64,000 bases of DNA, from the NCBI GenBank assembly GCA_036346355.1, contig CM070569.1, positions 57,684,561 to 57,748,560 of the forward strand. Direction: 5' to 3'. The notes beneath the pieces were generated by a model. The model saw only the letters and a list, made by a program, of their open reading frames with translations. It had not been told where the DNA came from and searched no databases. Both the position numbers and the translations under genes were made by a program. This document shows, one piece after another, positions 11,401 to 19,951 of this stretch. This DNA is from Rhipidocladum racemiflorum. Lineage: Eukaryota > Streptophyta > Magnoliopsida > Poales > Poaceae. Every line of letters begins with the position of its first letter. Position 1 is the stretch's first letter.

Positions 11401-13255
11401 ATTTGACCAATTGGCCTTATATTGAATACAATAAGTGCTATCTATAACTTGGTATTAGAGTTAATATTCCAACCCTAGACCAGATTGTCTTCCGTTCTCG
11501 CTGCCTCGGGGAGAAGCAATCTCCACTCCTGGGGTGGGCTGTGTACTTGAATCCGAGCCTGAAGCTGACTCTCCTTGTCTCTCGAGATTATTTCGTCTCT
11601 GAATCTGGCCAGAGTTGGATCTCTTCATCGTCGCCGATCTTCGATTCATCTTCACACCATCTCCAAGCTTCGTCTTGCCTATCATTGGCGCCTCTGCACG
11701 CCTCCGCACGGCTCCTATCTGCGACTACCTCTGGCGCCATATCCTCCACGCTCTTCTGGCTCCGCGTAGCTCGCGGCTTCGACTCCGGCCAACAACGCCA
11801 CCGATCGCCGAGGCTTGAGTCTTGTCCAGATCGGACTTCAACTAAATCGCTCAAGCGCTTTTAATCTGGATTTCGGATCACATGGCTCCGGCTTCGAATC
11901 CGCCTTGGCTTCTCAATTCTAGCTTTTTCAGCTCCGGCTTCAACTTCTTCAGTTCTTTGGCTCTATAGATCAACACCGGCCGTTCGGCTCTTTGGATTGG
12001 CTTCGTCTCTTCTGAATGGTTTTTCGGTGCTACTCTCTTTTAGCCGGCTTCTTCGGCATGGCTTTTTTTGCCGGCTCTAGCTCTTCTGTTTGGCTTTGGC
12101 TCTTCAGCTCTCCTTTCATTATTTTATTATCAGCGTTATTGCTTTCGTTGGTTCATCTAAGTCCTTAGCATCTTGGCTCTTTCATCAGCTTAACTCTTTT
12201 TATTGGTTCGGCTCATTCCGTTGACTTCGATTTCCTACTCATTACCTCGTCTCCTTCGTCGGTTTTGTTTTTCAAGAATTGGATGCTACAAAAACTACTT
12301 CAAGACCAGGACTTTGGATTCTCTCTATTTTAGTGTTAATCCGTCCAAATGCAATGCTATTGCATACGCCTTGCATTTGTGTGTGGGTGGACCGGGGGGG
12401 GGGGTAAGGATATAGATATTGTCTTATATACTCCATAAAAAGGTTTTCCTTATATAAGTTTTTTTTATAGGTATTATCTTATATAGGCTTTCCTTTTGTA
12501 CCCTTATGTAACTCTATATATTCTGGCCTATTGGCCTCATATTGAATTGAACAAGTACTATTCGTAACATTCTCGCGTTGGATAGAATGGTTTTGGTCTA
12601 AAAGCTATGTCTTTAACTGAAACAGAACTATTTAGGGAAAAGAAATAGGGTTCATTGTTTGTTTCATGCTAATATGGATAGATTGGTTTATGTAGAGGTC
12701 CTGCTTCTGTCTAATTGGGGGCTTTGTTCATCGTCACGATAATACTGTTCTAAATCCTCAAAAAGTTTCGATTTGTTTTTTTCTTTGCAAATTCTGTATG
12801 CCTAATTTCTTGGGTATTTGCACACTGGTTTGATGAGAAAGGATAAATTGCCTGAAAAAAAAAATCCTTTTCAACTGATCTGGATGTTCCTGCACTGCAG
12901 GTTGATGCTGCCCTTGATCTGAGCCATACCCAAAACATTGGTAGAATGATCAAGGCACATTTTCCGCACTCCCAGGTAAGCTTGCTCCCTTGAATGACGC
13001 AATTCTGTAACAACTCACGTTGCTGCATATTACAGTTAGCATGAAGGGGGTTTAGCATTACAAATACGTACCAGGTGAACTTCATTTCATCCTTGCAGTT
13101 CATATAGTTCTGAAAGTTGTTAACTACTGTCTTTGCAGTTCTTAGTTGTCTCTTTAAAAGAGGGTATGTTCAACAACGCCAATGTGATATTCCGAACAAA
13201 ATTTGTTGATGGGGTGTCCACTGTGACAAGAACAGTCCCTTCGAAGCAGAGGTGA
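2419..13255 (+). CDS. SMC2: SMC2, condensin core ATPase, 3' half (10 exons)
   Basis: SMC2 pairs with SMC4 in condensin I and II and drives mitotic chromosome compaction. The exons are 2419-2535, 2618-2836, 5534-5674, 5779-5946, 6032-6216, 6308-6401, 6488-6576, 6728-6953, 12901-12975 and 13139-13255. Together they give 1431 nt and 476 residues ending in TGA, with all splice phases consistent. The first five and a half exons are coiled coil rich in E, K and Q. The C-terminal head domain follows: the ABC signature LSGGQRS is in exon 8, then the Walker B run ending LYILDE, whose next residues VDAALD open exon 9, and the D-loop/H-loop region with FIVVSLKEG-like FLVVSLKEG in exon 10. The order and wording match plant SMC2 as I know it. 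The N-terminal head, hinge and first coil lie upstream of base 1. Introns of 2.7 kb and 5.9 kb hold transposons, but no exon is hit. Confidence 0.95.
3544..3996. mobile_element. Non-autonomous hAT element (453 bp)
   Basis: The element starts CAGGGTTACAAATCTCGG and ends with the inverse of CATGGATCCAAATTTCGG. It is flanked by a perfect 8-bp direct repeat, gttgaaat (3536-3543 and 3997-4004). Eight-base target duplications and a CAGGG-like end are typical of the hAT superfamily. The interior is rich in TTTCGG/CCGAAA motifs and has no coding capacity. It sits in the SMC2 intron between exons 2 and 3. Confidence 0.85.
4005..5533. other. Remaining intron 2 of SMC2, no recognised element
   Basis: AT-rich intron DNA. 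A stretch near 4600-4900 has mixed composition and resembles degraded retroelement LTR sequence, but I found no termini or target duplication. No exon is missing here: the protein reads on without a gap from SMSKQLK to AHESERE. Confidence 0.4.
7443..7856. mobile_element. Tourist-like (PIF/Harbinger) MITE, 414 bp
   Basis: The terminal inverted repeats are GGCCCTGTTTGTTTCGGCTT and GGCCTTGTTTGTTTCGGCTT, one mismatch in 20. Both sides carry the 3-bp direct repeat TAA (7440-7442 and 7857-7859) expected for PIF/Harbinger insertions. There is no coding capacity. The GGCC-TGTTTG terminus is common among Tourist MITEs of grasses. Confidence 0.85.
7870..8439. other. GC-rich block resembling a plant gene 5' leader
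   Basis: The motif AAACCCTAGC near 7931 is followed by CCGCC repeats and long C/T runs with a partial tandem repeat of the CTCCTCCGCCTCCCC type (8019-8085). This looks like the 5' untranslated region and first-exon edge of a plant gene, but no protein family is recognisable. It lies inside the nested transposon stack, so it may be captured host sequence. Confidence 0.35.
8448..9526. mobile_element. hAT element nested inside the stack (1079 bp)
   Basis: The ends are CAGGGTTCCAAAT and the inverse of CAGGGTTTAACAT. The 8-bp direct repeat cacatcac flanks it (8440-8447 and 9527-9534). One caution is that the right flank itself carries this word twice, in a short tandem repeat (9527-9568). Two further imperfect internal repeats of about 120 bp run through 8740-9120 with the words TGGTATATTTAATGT and AGCAAAGGTATGGTAT. 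No transposase is seen. Confidence 0.8.
10213..10692. mobile_element. hAT-like MITE (480 bp)
   Basis: The ends CACTGTTGTGAAAAA and the inverse of CAGTGTTGTGAAAAAG form a 15-bp inverted repeat. The flanking 8-mers are gtatggat and gtaaggat, one mismatch, which fits an aged 8-bp target duplication. The interior has many CGATTAAT/ATTAATCG words. It lies in intron 8 of SMC2. Confidence 0.75.
10785..11291 (+). mobile_element. Small LTR element, TRIM-like, 5' truncated
   Basis: A partial left LTR ends ...GGGTGTTACA at 10849. Two bases later comes TGGTATCAGAG (10852-10862), the initiator-tRNA(Met) primer binding site of plant retroelements. About 190 bp later a G-rich polypurine tract (11040-11048) precedes a second LTR starting TGTAATACC (11052). 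The end of this LTR (GCTGGGCTTTGG...) matches the partial left one. An internal region of under 200 bp cannot encode anything, which is the TRIM design. The left LTR keeps only about its last 60 bp. Confidence 0.6.
11292..12569 (+). mobile_element. Non-autonomous LTR retrotransposon (copia-like ends)
   Basis: Two LTRs of about 155-165 bp share TAAGGATATAGATATTGTC at 11296 and 12405, and TGTACCCTTA-GTAACTC further in. The first is followed by TGGTATTAGAG (11450-11460), a primer-binding-site match. The second is preceded by a run of eleven G bases in the polypurine position. The roughly 950-bp interior is C/T- and G/C-rich and has no gag or pol motif. No target duplication was found. Its left end abuts the previous LTR element, so one probably inserted in the other. 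Confidence 0.65.
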
Positions 13256-14083
13256 TTGAAATGTATATCATGCATCTTCCAAAGGTACACTCTACACTCG
13301 AAATCAGGTTTATCTAAACTTAATGCTGTAAAAACTATGAAGTTTCATTCTTCATTTTGGGACCGCGTAATGCAGGAAGACGAGCTCCTTGACTGCCAAA
13401 TGGTTGTACGCCTTGCTAACTTTTGTATGTGCTAGTACGTTGTGCTGTTGCTGCAAGATGCCTCAAGCTCCTCGCTTGTCAGGCACAGAACATCAGAACA
13501 GGCACTACAAATATACGTGAAACAGTATATTTAAACGTGCCGTTATGTCCATGTATCTATCTTGTTCCTTGTACGTATTTCGACCTGACATAACGTGTAG
13601 ATTAGCAGCTGGACCATCTCCTTTTTAAGTCTGCGTTCTCGCATGCCAACATGATTCGTATAGTATAGTGTAGCTGCCATTTATTATTATGGCTGTTTGC
13701 AGAGTATACGAAATTCTGTTCTGTTATTATGGACAGGACACACGCCTGTCTATTGATACAACAATCTAGCCTTAAGAAATCGTGAGTAGAGTGTACTAAT
13801 CATGAGTTTGAGTTTCTGTTGCTTGGGGTTGTATATAGTGTTCATATTCTATCAGTAATAATCACGATTCACGTGGAGTTGCTGTGCCATGGGAACACTA
13901 CGGACAATGGACTCTTCCAGCCGTACCGATCGCATGGTTGCACAATCAGACGGCTGCGAGCGAGGGCTGTGACGTTCTGCATTAATAGGTCGATGACAGC
14001 GGTGCGACGCGACTATTGTCAACCGTGCAGTCCTCCGGATGCAAATACCAAGCTTTGTTGTTTGGGCAGTACTTTCATCCGGA
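13256..14083 (+). other. SMC2 3' flank and intergenic sequence
   Basis: The 3' untranslated region of SMC2 starts here. The end of the transcript cannot be fixed from sequence alone. No protein or element was recognised up to the hairpin at 14093. Confidence 0.4.
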
Positions 14084-14092
14084 CGTCTGATT

Positions 14093-14254
14093 TTTGCTTT
14101 TTTTCGGACCTTCTTGCAACATTTTTTGTGTACTCGTGAAACATTTTTTTTTATACGTATGAAACATTTTTTTTTAACGTATGAAACATTTTTTTTACTG
14201 TTTGTCGAACAAAAATGTTTCACACGTACAAAAAAAATGTTGCAAAAAAATAGG
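14093..14254. mobile_element. Hairpin MITE-like unit with 9-bp direct repeats
   Basis: The 9-bp repeat cgtctgatt lies on both sides (14084-14092 and 14255-14263). Inside, TTGCAACATTTTTTGTGTAC pairs with GTACAAAAAAAATGTTGCAA, and three ACGTATGAAACATTTTTTT-like words lie in the loop. A 9-bp duplication would suit a Mutator-type MITE, but the termini lack a recognised Mu end. Confidence 0.5.
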
Positions 14255-14308
14255 CGTCTGATTTCTAGCAATTGCCTTTGTTTGTTTTTATCCCTCCCTC
14301 CGTCCGTC

Positions 14309-14316
14309 TATAAAAG
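14309..14316 (+). promoter_or_regulatory. TATA box of the MATH-domain remnant
   Basis: TATAAAAG lies 96 bp upstream of the ATG at 14405, a normal plant distance once a leader of 60-70 bp is allowed. It suggests the remnant still carries its own promoter. Confidence 0.5.
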
Positions 14317-14404
14317 ACTCCGTATCACGCAGACTCTCTCGTAAAGTTGCGAAACCCAAACTACTTGGTTGCCTGCAACTTGTGTCCCTCCACCTATCCA
14401 AGCC

Positions 14405-14978
14405 ATGACGGCGTCGGGTACGTTAGAGAGATTGTCTACGCGTGGGTAGCAAATTTCGTCAAAAATTAACAGGAATCGAATGGAATTCGAAGCTCAATTT
14501 TTGAACGTGGCGATTAAACTGCAACGAAATAATTCGGTTTTTATCGATTTTCAATCGGTTTACATAAAAAATTAGCACACTCATCGGAAATTAAAAAAGT
14601 TGTTCAAAAATATCTCAAAGCTACTTATACTAATTTTAGAGAACTTCTGGATAAATATTCTTAAATTTTATTAAAAAATTTAATTTGAATTTGACCGGTT
14701 TAACACTGATTCTATTTGTTAAGCCGGACTGGTTAGGTCGAATATCACGAAAATCAGTCGCGATTTTCGTTACTGTGAACCCCGCGTGCAGGTCGAGGCA
14801 TCAGCGGAGCGCACGTTTCAAGATCACAGGCTCCTCGCTGGACCAAGGCATGGGCGTCGGCCGGTGCCTCCAGTCGAGCAAGTTCACGGTCGACGGCATC
14901 AACTGGGCCATCGTCTTCTACCCGGATGGCCACGATGTTGGAAACTTGGAACACGATCAAGGATCATCACAGACTTAG
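14405..14978 (+). pseudogene. MATH-domain (MATH-BTB type) gene remnant
   Basis: An ATG opens MTASGTLERLSTR, a start typical of grass MATH-BTB (BPM-type) substrate adaptors of CUL3 ubiquitin ligases. The frame is then cut by a roughly 340-bp hAT-like insertion. The MATH domain resumes at about 14815 with FKITGSSLDQGMGVG and continues with SSKFTVDGINWAIVFYPDG to about 14935. An apparent one-base loss just before FKITG puts the two parts in different frames. After YPDG the homology stops, and there is no BTB domain. It is therefore disabled by insertion, frameshift and truncation. The family is extremely expanded in grasses, with many such remnants. Confidence 0.75.
14443..14784. mobile_element. 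hAT-like insertion in the MATH remnant
   Basis: The interior has the TTTTCGATTTT/CGATTTTC character of the element at 7176-10018, and the right end TTACTGTGAACCCCG is close to that element's ATTGTGAACCCTG. The coding word CGCGTG occurs on both sides (14440-14445 and 14783-14788) as a possible degraded target duplication. The ends are approximate. Confidence 0.6.
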
Positions 14979-14984
14979 GTCTTG

Positions 14985-15383
14985 TGTGGAGGTTTATGGA
15001 GACGTTGTCGTCACAGTCATCAGCAGCAGCAGCAGCGAGAGGAGGCACGTCAGATGAGCTTCACGACGTTGCCGTGTTGTAGGACGTGCATGCAAGATCA
15101 CCTCTGTCCCGTGCTCGACGAAGTCCAGGCACGACAGCAGGCTTCGCAGAATTGGCATCATAGAACAAAACTGCTCTTCAACACGTAAAAACGACTAGAA
15201 ACTCTACTTCTTTATTTGCTTTGGTTGTTTGCTTACTTATAAAACTCATGATTATCTTTAAATTTATATCCAAACTACAACCCTAAGAAACGGAATAGGA
15301 TTTAATAATCTAAATAAGAAAAAAAAAAGATTTTCCTTATCTAATTCGGATTGGACTACTTCCAAAACTTCTAAACTTACAAG
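14985..15383. other. Unassigned sequence after the MATH remnant
   Basis: A (CAG)n-like patch near 15020-15040 and otherwise mixed sequence, which turns AT-rich after 15190. No reading frame with recognisable homology was seen. Confidence 0.3.
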
Positions 15384-15391
15384 ATTATATC

Positions 15392-17156
15392 CAATGGCGG
15401 AGCCAGGATTTAAGTAAGCCTCGGACGAAAAATAAACGATTATTACTAATGTCAAAGATGATAGTGGCTTTGATCTCTTCATCATGTTTTTCTATTACAT
15501 CGAATTTTTTTTGAAAGACATTACATCGAATTGAGTCCAATCAATTGATCACGAAATGTAGCATTGTACTATTGTAATTTGTAGCCTAAAGGAAAAAAAA
15601 CCATCACTGAAATAGTACAATGCTTTATGAATTAACAATCATAATGAGGTTAGAGGTTTAGAGCTACCTAACAAATTAAGATCTAACTTTGGTAAAAAAT
15701 ACCGGTTATACAAATAGGTGACGGTTTGGAACACACAAATGTTAAAATAGGAATAAAGTTTTCTTCAGCCTATAGATGAGCTAAACAGTATAGGTAGAGT
15801 TACTATGCTATCATTCTTCTTTTACATCGACTGTAACTATTTTTCATCAATGAAATCTTAGTTATGGAGAGAGTTTGAATGGAACAGTAACAATATCTTA
15901 TCCAGAGCAAAGAAAGTAAGGCATATTTATTGTCTGATAAACACCAAAAAAGAGATTGAGTACTTAGAGAGTTACAGCTCCTTTAGGTTATTGAGTTTTC
16001 CCAGTAATAGTTTGATCACTCTACTGAACTGATTGCCATCAAGATGCCTTTTCAAATATAGGAAAGTTAGCATGAAGGAGAACAATCCTAGAATGAATGG
16101 TTCAAGGACAAGTTAGGCATGCATTGAGCTTACAATGCAGTTAAGCTGTGCATGCTGCTTAAGTCAGGTGGGGCCTGAGAGTTTGTTTCCACTGAGATAG
16201 CAGCAGACAAAATTGAGTCCAATCAATTAATCATGAAATGTATAAGTTGTTCAAATCAATATGTTCGAATCTAGCAATTGACAAACCATAATCAATTATT
16301 GTTCTTATCATTTTTTATGTTTGGATAATAGCTAATGCCTAATGCAGTTGACAAACAATAAGTATAACCAATTATTACAAGCTCCATTTACACATCCGTT
16401 CGCAATTCACAAAGCATAAGTGCATAACCAAAGCTACCATTAACCAATCAAATGATCAACCATTATCATCCTATCAAATTCATCATCTACACGGCTCCAC
16501 ATTCCACAGAAAAAAGAGAGAGAAAGGAACAACATTCATCACCTATTCACCATTTCACCTATCCACTTGCGGACTTGCTGCAACTCTGGCCGGAGGCCTC
16601 CTTGACCTTGCGCACGTGTTGTGGCCAGCGGGCGGGGCCGGGGGCGGAGGCGGCGGTTGGCGGGCAGGCGAGAGCGGCCGCCAACGTGGGCGGCGCTGGC
16701 GGGCGGGCAAGGGCGGTGGTGGTGGCCGACGGGGCGAAAGTGGACCGAGCGATAGCCTGGCATCCCATCGATGCCGAGATCTATGGTGCATAGCCGCCAG
16801 GACGAGATCTGCCTCGGTGCCTCAGTCTTCCAGTGACGGGAGGGGGGCGCCGGCAGGGGCAAGACTAGGCGGGGGCGAGGGCGGGCGGCCAGCGGTGGTG
16901 TGACCTCGGTTTGGGCGGCGGGAGCGTGGGGATTGGGGACGGCACTGCCCGACTCACCCGACCGAATGGAATGGCTAGGGTTGGCTGCTGGCCGCCCGGG
17001 CAAGACTTGTGAAGCCGGCTAGTCGGCTGGGCCATGCCGAATTGGAACTTCGAAGTGGCCTCGGGCCCAACTAAAAATAAACTGGTATTTTACATTGCCA
17101 TTTGGGCTAGACCTCGGGCCTAGGCCCCACTGGCCCGAGGCCCAGCTCTGCCCTTG
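15392..17156. mobile_element. hAT element with GC-rich interior (1765 bp)
   Basis: The ends CAATGGCGGAGCCAGG and the inverse of CAAGGGCAGAGCTGGG are an imperfect inverted repeat. The 8-bp direct repeat attatatc flanks them perfectly (15384-15391 and 17157-17164). The left two thirds are AT-rich and hold a direct repeat of about 30 bp, AATTGAGTCCAATCAATT, at 15529 and 16211. The right third (16540-17010) is strongly GC-rich. Open frames there look like composition effects: no transposase or named domain is visible. The GC-rich part may be captured gene DNA. Confidence 0.85.
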
Positions 17157-17233
17157 ATTATATCTAACACACGAAGTCAATAACGATGCGGGCCACGTCT
17201 CGGTGTTTGTGATGCTCCTAAACGACACGGCGG

Positions 17234-18503
17234 TAGGGATGGCAGTTTTACCCATGGATTTGGGTATTCGTGGATACCCGACCCGATAAGGATGGGTACA
17301 GGTAGCACTTTATACCCATGGATTTTCGAGTTTGGGTACTCGATAAGACCATAGGATGGGCATAGGTGCCAATTTGTATCAATGGGTACCCGATGTGTAT
17401 CCTATGACATGTTGACGAATACTAATACCATGGGTAGTCCCAAAGAAATGAAACCCCGAGCGGTCGCTTTCAAGGCCCAGCCTCCAATGAGATCAAGTGT
17501 CAGAGGCGAGCTCTGGTCCCCACTGTGCCTCGACTCAAGCACTCCGTCCAACCTTCCCCGACCATCCAGGTCGGAGGGCCTCCCTCGGTTGGGCGCTCCG
17601 GTACTCAAGTACCCGTTCTGGCAAACGCGACATCCCGGGACGTCCGTGTCAGGGTAGGTGGTTCCTTCCCAAGGTGTCAGAGGAGCCGCCTGCAAAGCCA
17701 GGCACCGGTCCCATCGCTCTGACATGGAACAGAAGGGAACGTCTCCACCAAAAGCCTCAAGGGTCATTCGCCATTAAAACCAGCCGCCTGACAAAGAGTG
17801 TGGGGCGGCGCGTCACGTCCCTCCACAGGACCAAGCCTTCCACCGCAAGCCTGCCGACCAAGCATGCGGGGAGGTGGAGGCCGGTCGGACGCCAAGGCCG
17901 AAGAACGGACCCCGAGATAGGACATCCCGGCTCCTGCTTTTCCTTTCTTTAGAGGAACTCCCGTGTAACCCGCAGCTCCCGGCCTATATAAGGGAGAACG
18001 AGACCCTAGGGAGGGGAACGACGAAAAAGAGAGAGCAAGAAGATAGAAGAACATATTCAGAAAGGGTGTTTGGACAACGAACCAACCCTAGCTTCCCCTT
18101 GGAAGCGACGATTGTAGTACCCCGAAAGGGAATATACACAACAAACGAACTGGAGTAGGGATATTCAGCCCGAACCAGTACATACTTTGGGCTCCCTTGA
18201 GTCAGGCCATTCGAGGAGAGGGAACACACAATCTCCCCTAAGACCGAAAAATCGTATTGCCGGTGCTCGAAACACCGACACATGTGGGCCTAGTTTTATA
18301 ATATATAAATTAAAAAAATAAAACACTTACCCTCTATCATTCACTAGGTTTTAGAAATAAAATATGAACATCATTTTATTACTTGAACTTCTATTTTTAT
18401 AGTGGCATTTAATTATATGTTTATCGTTAAATTAAGATAATATAGGAATTATTTGAGCCCTTTTATTTAATTAGCTATGAGCACAACTGTGGCGGGTATG
18501 GGT
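17234..18503. mobile_element. Degenerate hAT-like repeat (GGGTACCCG type) split by a solo LTR
   Basis: From TAGGGATGGCAG at 17234 the sequence is full of GGGTA, TACCCG and ACCCATGG words, a repeat type common in grass genomes. It breaks at 17413, where a solo LTR is inserted, and resumes at 18286. A trailing GGCGGGTATGGG near 18492 looks like its other arm. No intact right end or target duplication was found. Confidence 0.5.
17413..18280 (+). mobile_element. Solo LTR, gypsy-like (868 bp)
   Basis: The unit starts TGACGAATAC and ends AACACCGACA (TG...CA). It is flanked by the 5-bp direct repeat catgt (17408-17412 and 18281-18285). There is a promoter-like CTATATAAGG near 17983, which gives the + orientation. 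No primer binding site, polypurine tract or internal region adjoins it, so it is a solo LTR left by recombination between two LTRs. Confidence 0.85.
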
Positions 18504-19900
18504 GTGACGCCCCCACTTTGCCTGACCAGGTCAAACAAGGCGGAGACTGTCGTAGAACAGAGTGCGCCAGGATCAGCTACGGAATACAACACAAGCATAA
18601 GTAAAAACTTCCACCGTATAGTACACGGTGATTTATTCTTAAAGTACTTATAGTACTGACTTAAGTCTGGCTACGGTGATTTCTACACCGGCCACCTATT
18701 TATTACAAAATACATTAATGCCTCCCTCCTGAGTCTTTTTATTCTACCGGGTCCTGGTCATCTGCTCCCTCATATTCATAACCCTCCACAGCAACATCGG
18801 CCTCATCAAAAAAGATCATTTCATCATGATTATCAATCTCTACTTCATCCGAGGTTGTAGGCACAACAGGCTCTAAAAATCAGCAATGAATGCAAGACTG
18901 AGTACTCCAGTACTCAGCAAATCACGGAAAGTTGATACATGAATTTTTATACTTACTTGACTGCTCCCGGCCAACAAGCCATATTTCCAAACTAGTTCTT
19001 TATTCAAGATACCCAACCCTTTTACCCATTTGTTGAAAATGTCAAGTTTTATTTTAGAAAATCTAGTGACGGCAGAGCAACGTGGGATCTTACAATTTGT
19101 GTTAGAGGAAAACCCATACGACGCACTTCCAAACCTGGAAGCTAGAAGTTATATCACATTTTAACTCTGATCAGAGGTGTACTGCTTTGCCCATAGCATC
19201 CCTTGGCTTATAATGTCCGATAATACGCTACCTTTGGCGCATGACTAAGCCAAGGAAACAGAAACTTTAGCCAACTGTACTCTGACATCTGCCTAGTACC
19301 ACCTTGCCTCACCAAAGGCTCACGAGTCGAGACTACTCCCTTGACGGCTTGCCCTAGGGTGACTGCTCAGCCCTAGCAGCAGTCACCTTCTCGCCCATGG
19401 CAGAGTCAGCTACTTGTTGGTTAATTAGTTCAGCCCGTCGCATTCAAGGTCTAATGTATCATGGATTTACGATGACATGCTCACCCGAAGAAAGCTGACA
19501 GAGTAAAATAGTAAACTGGCATTCAATCAAATAGAAGAGAATCGCAGAGTTCCCAACAAAGGTGAACTTAGCGTCATCGTTCATGCCATCATGGGGTTCA
19601 TCTCCAGACGAACAAGCTTTTCACAAGTGTCTTTTACAAACAAATGCCATTGCTAAATGCGCACAATGCTCCTCAGAAAGGAAGACATGAAAAAACAAAA
19701 GGTGCATATAGGATCATAACTGAAGACATACATTTTCAACATTTCGATCAGTTCAAGGTAAAGAATTTTGTCAGATAATCATCCCTTGCCATTCTTGGAA
19801 TGGTTACTGTCACTCAGTAGTTAGTTATCTGCTTTCACACATTCTGCGCTCACATATAGAAGCTCCATCCATCCTGGCAGCAGTTTTTTTTTTTTACTTC
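18504..19900. repeat. Uncharacterised repeat-like sequence, starts TGTGACGCCC
   Basis: The start TGTGACGCCCCC is a common opening of grass gypsy LTRs. A word GAGTACTCCAGTACTCAGC (near 18900) is of a kind found in non-coding retroelements. I could not find the second end or a target duplication. No protein was recognised. It lies downstream of the DUF971 gene. Confidence 0.35.
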
Positions 19901-19951
19901 GGAGACATGGTGAGCAAAGCCTATTTGAATTTCCTTGTATCTCAATATTAC

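Noticed and set aside
13852..14271. 139-codon minus-strand frame with Lys/Val-rich part
   Set aside because: Half of it is the reverse of the T-rich hairpin MITE; no homology.
16539..17003. 154-codon minus-strand frame and several overlapping ones
   Set aside because: The block is GC-rich, so stops are rare in all frames; low-complexity Pro/Arg/Ala proteins, no homology, and it lies inside a hAT element.
18504..19600. LTR starting TGTGACGCCC with TSD atggg
   Set aside because: A later atggg near 19590 does not follow a CA end, so the boundary is not supported.
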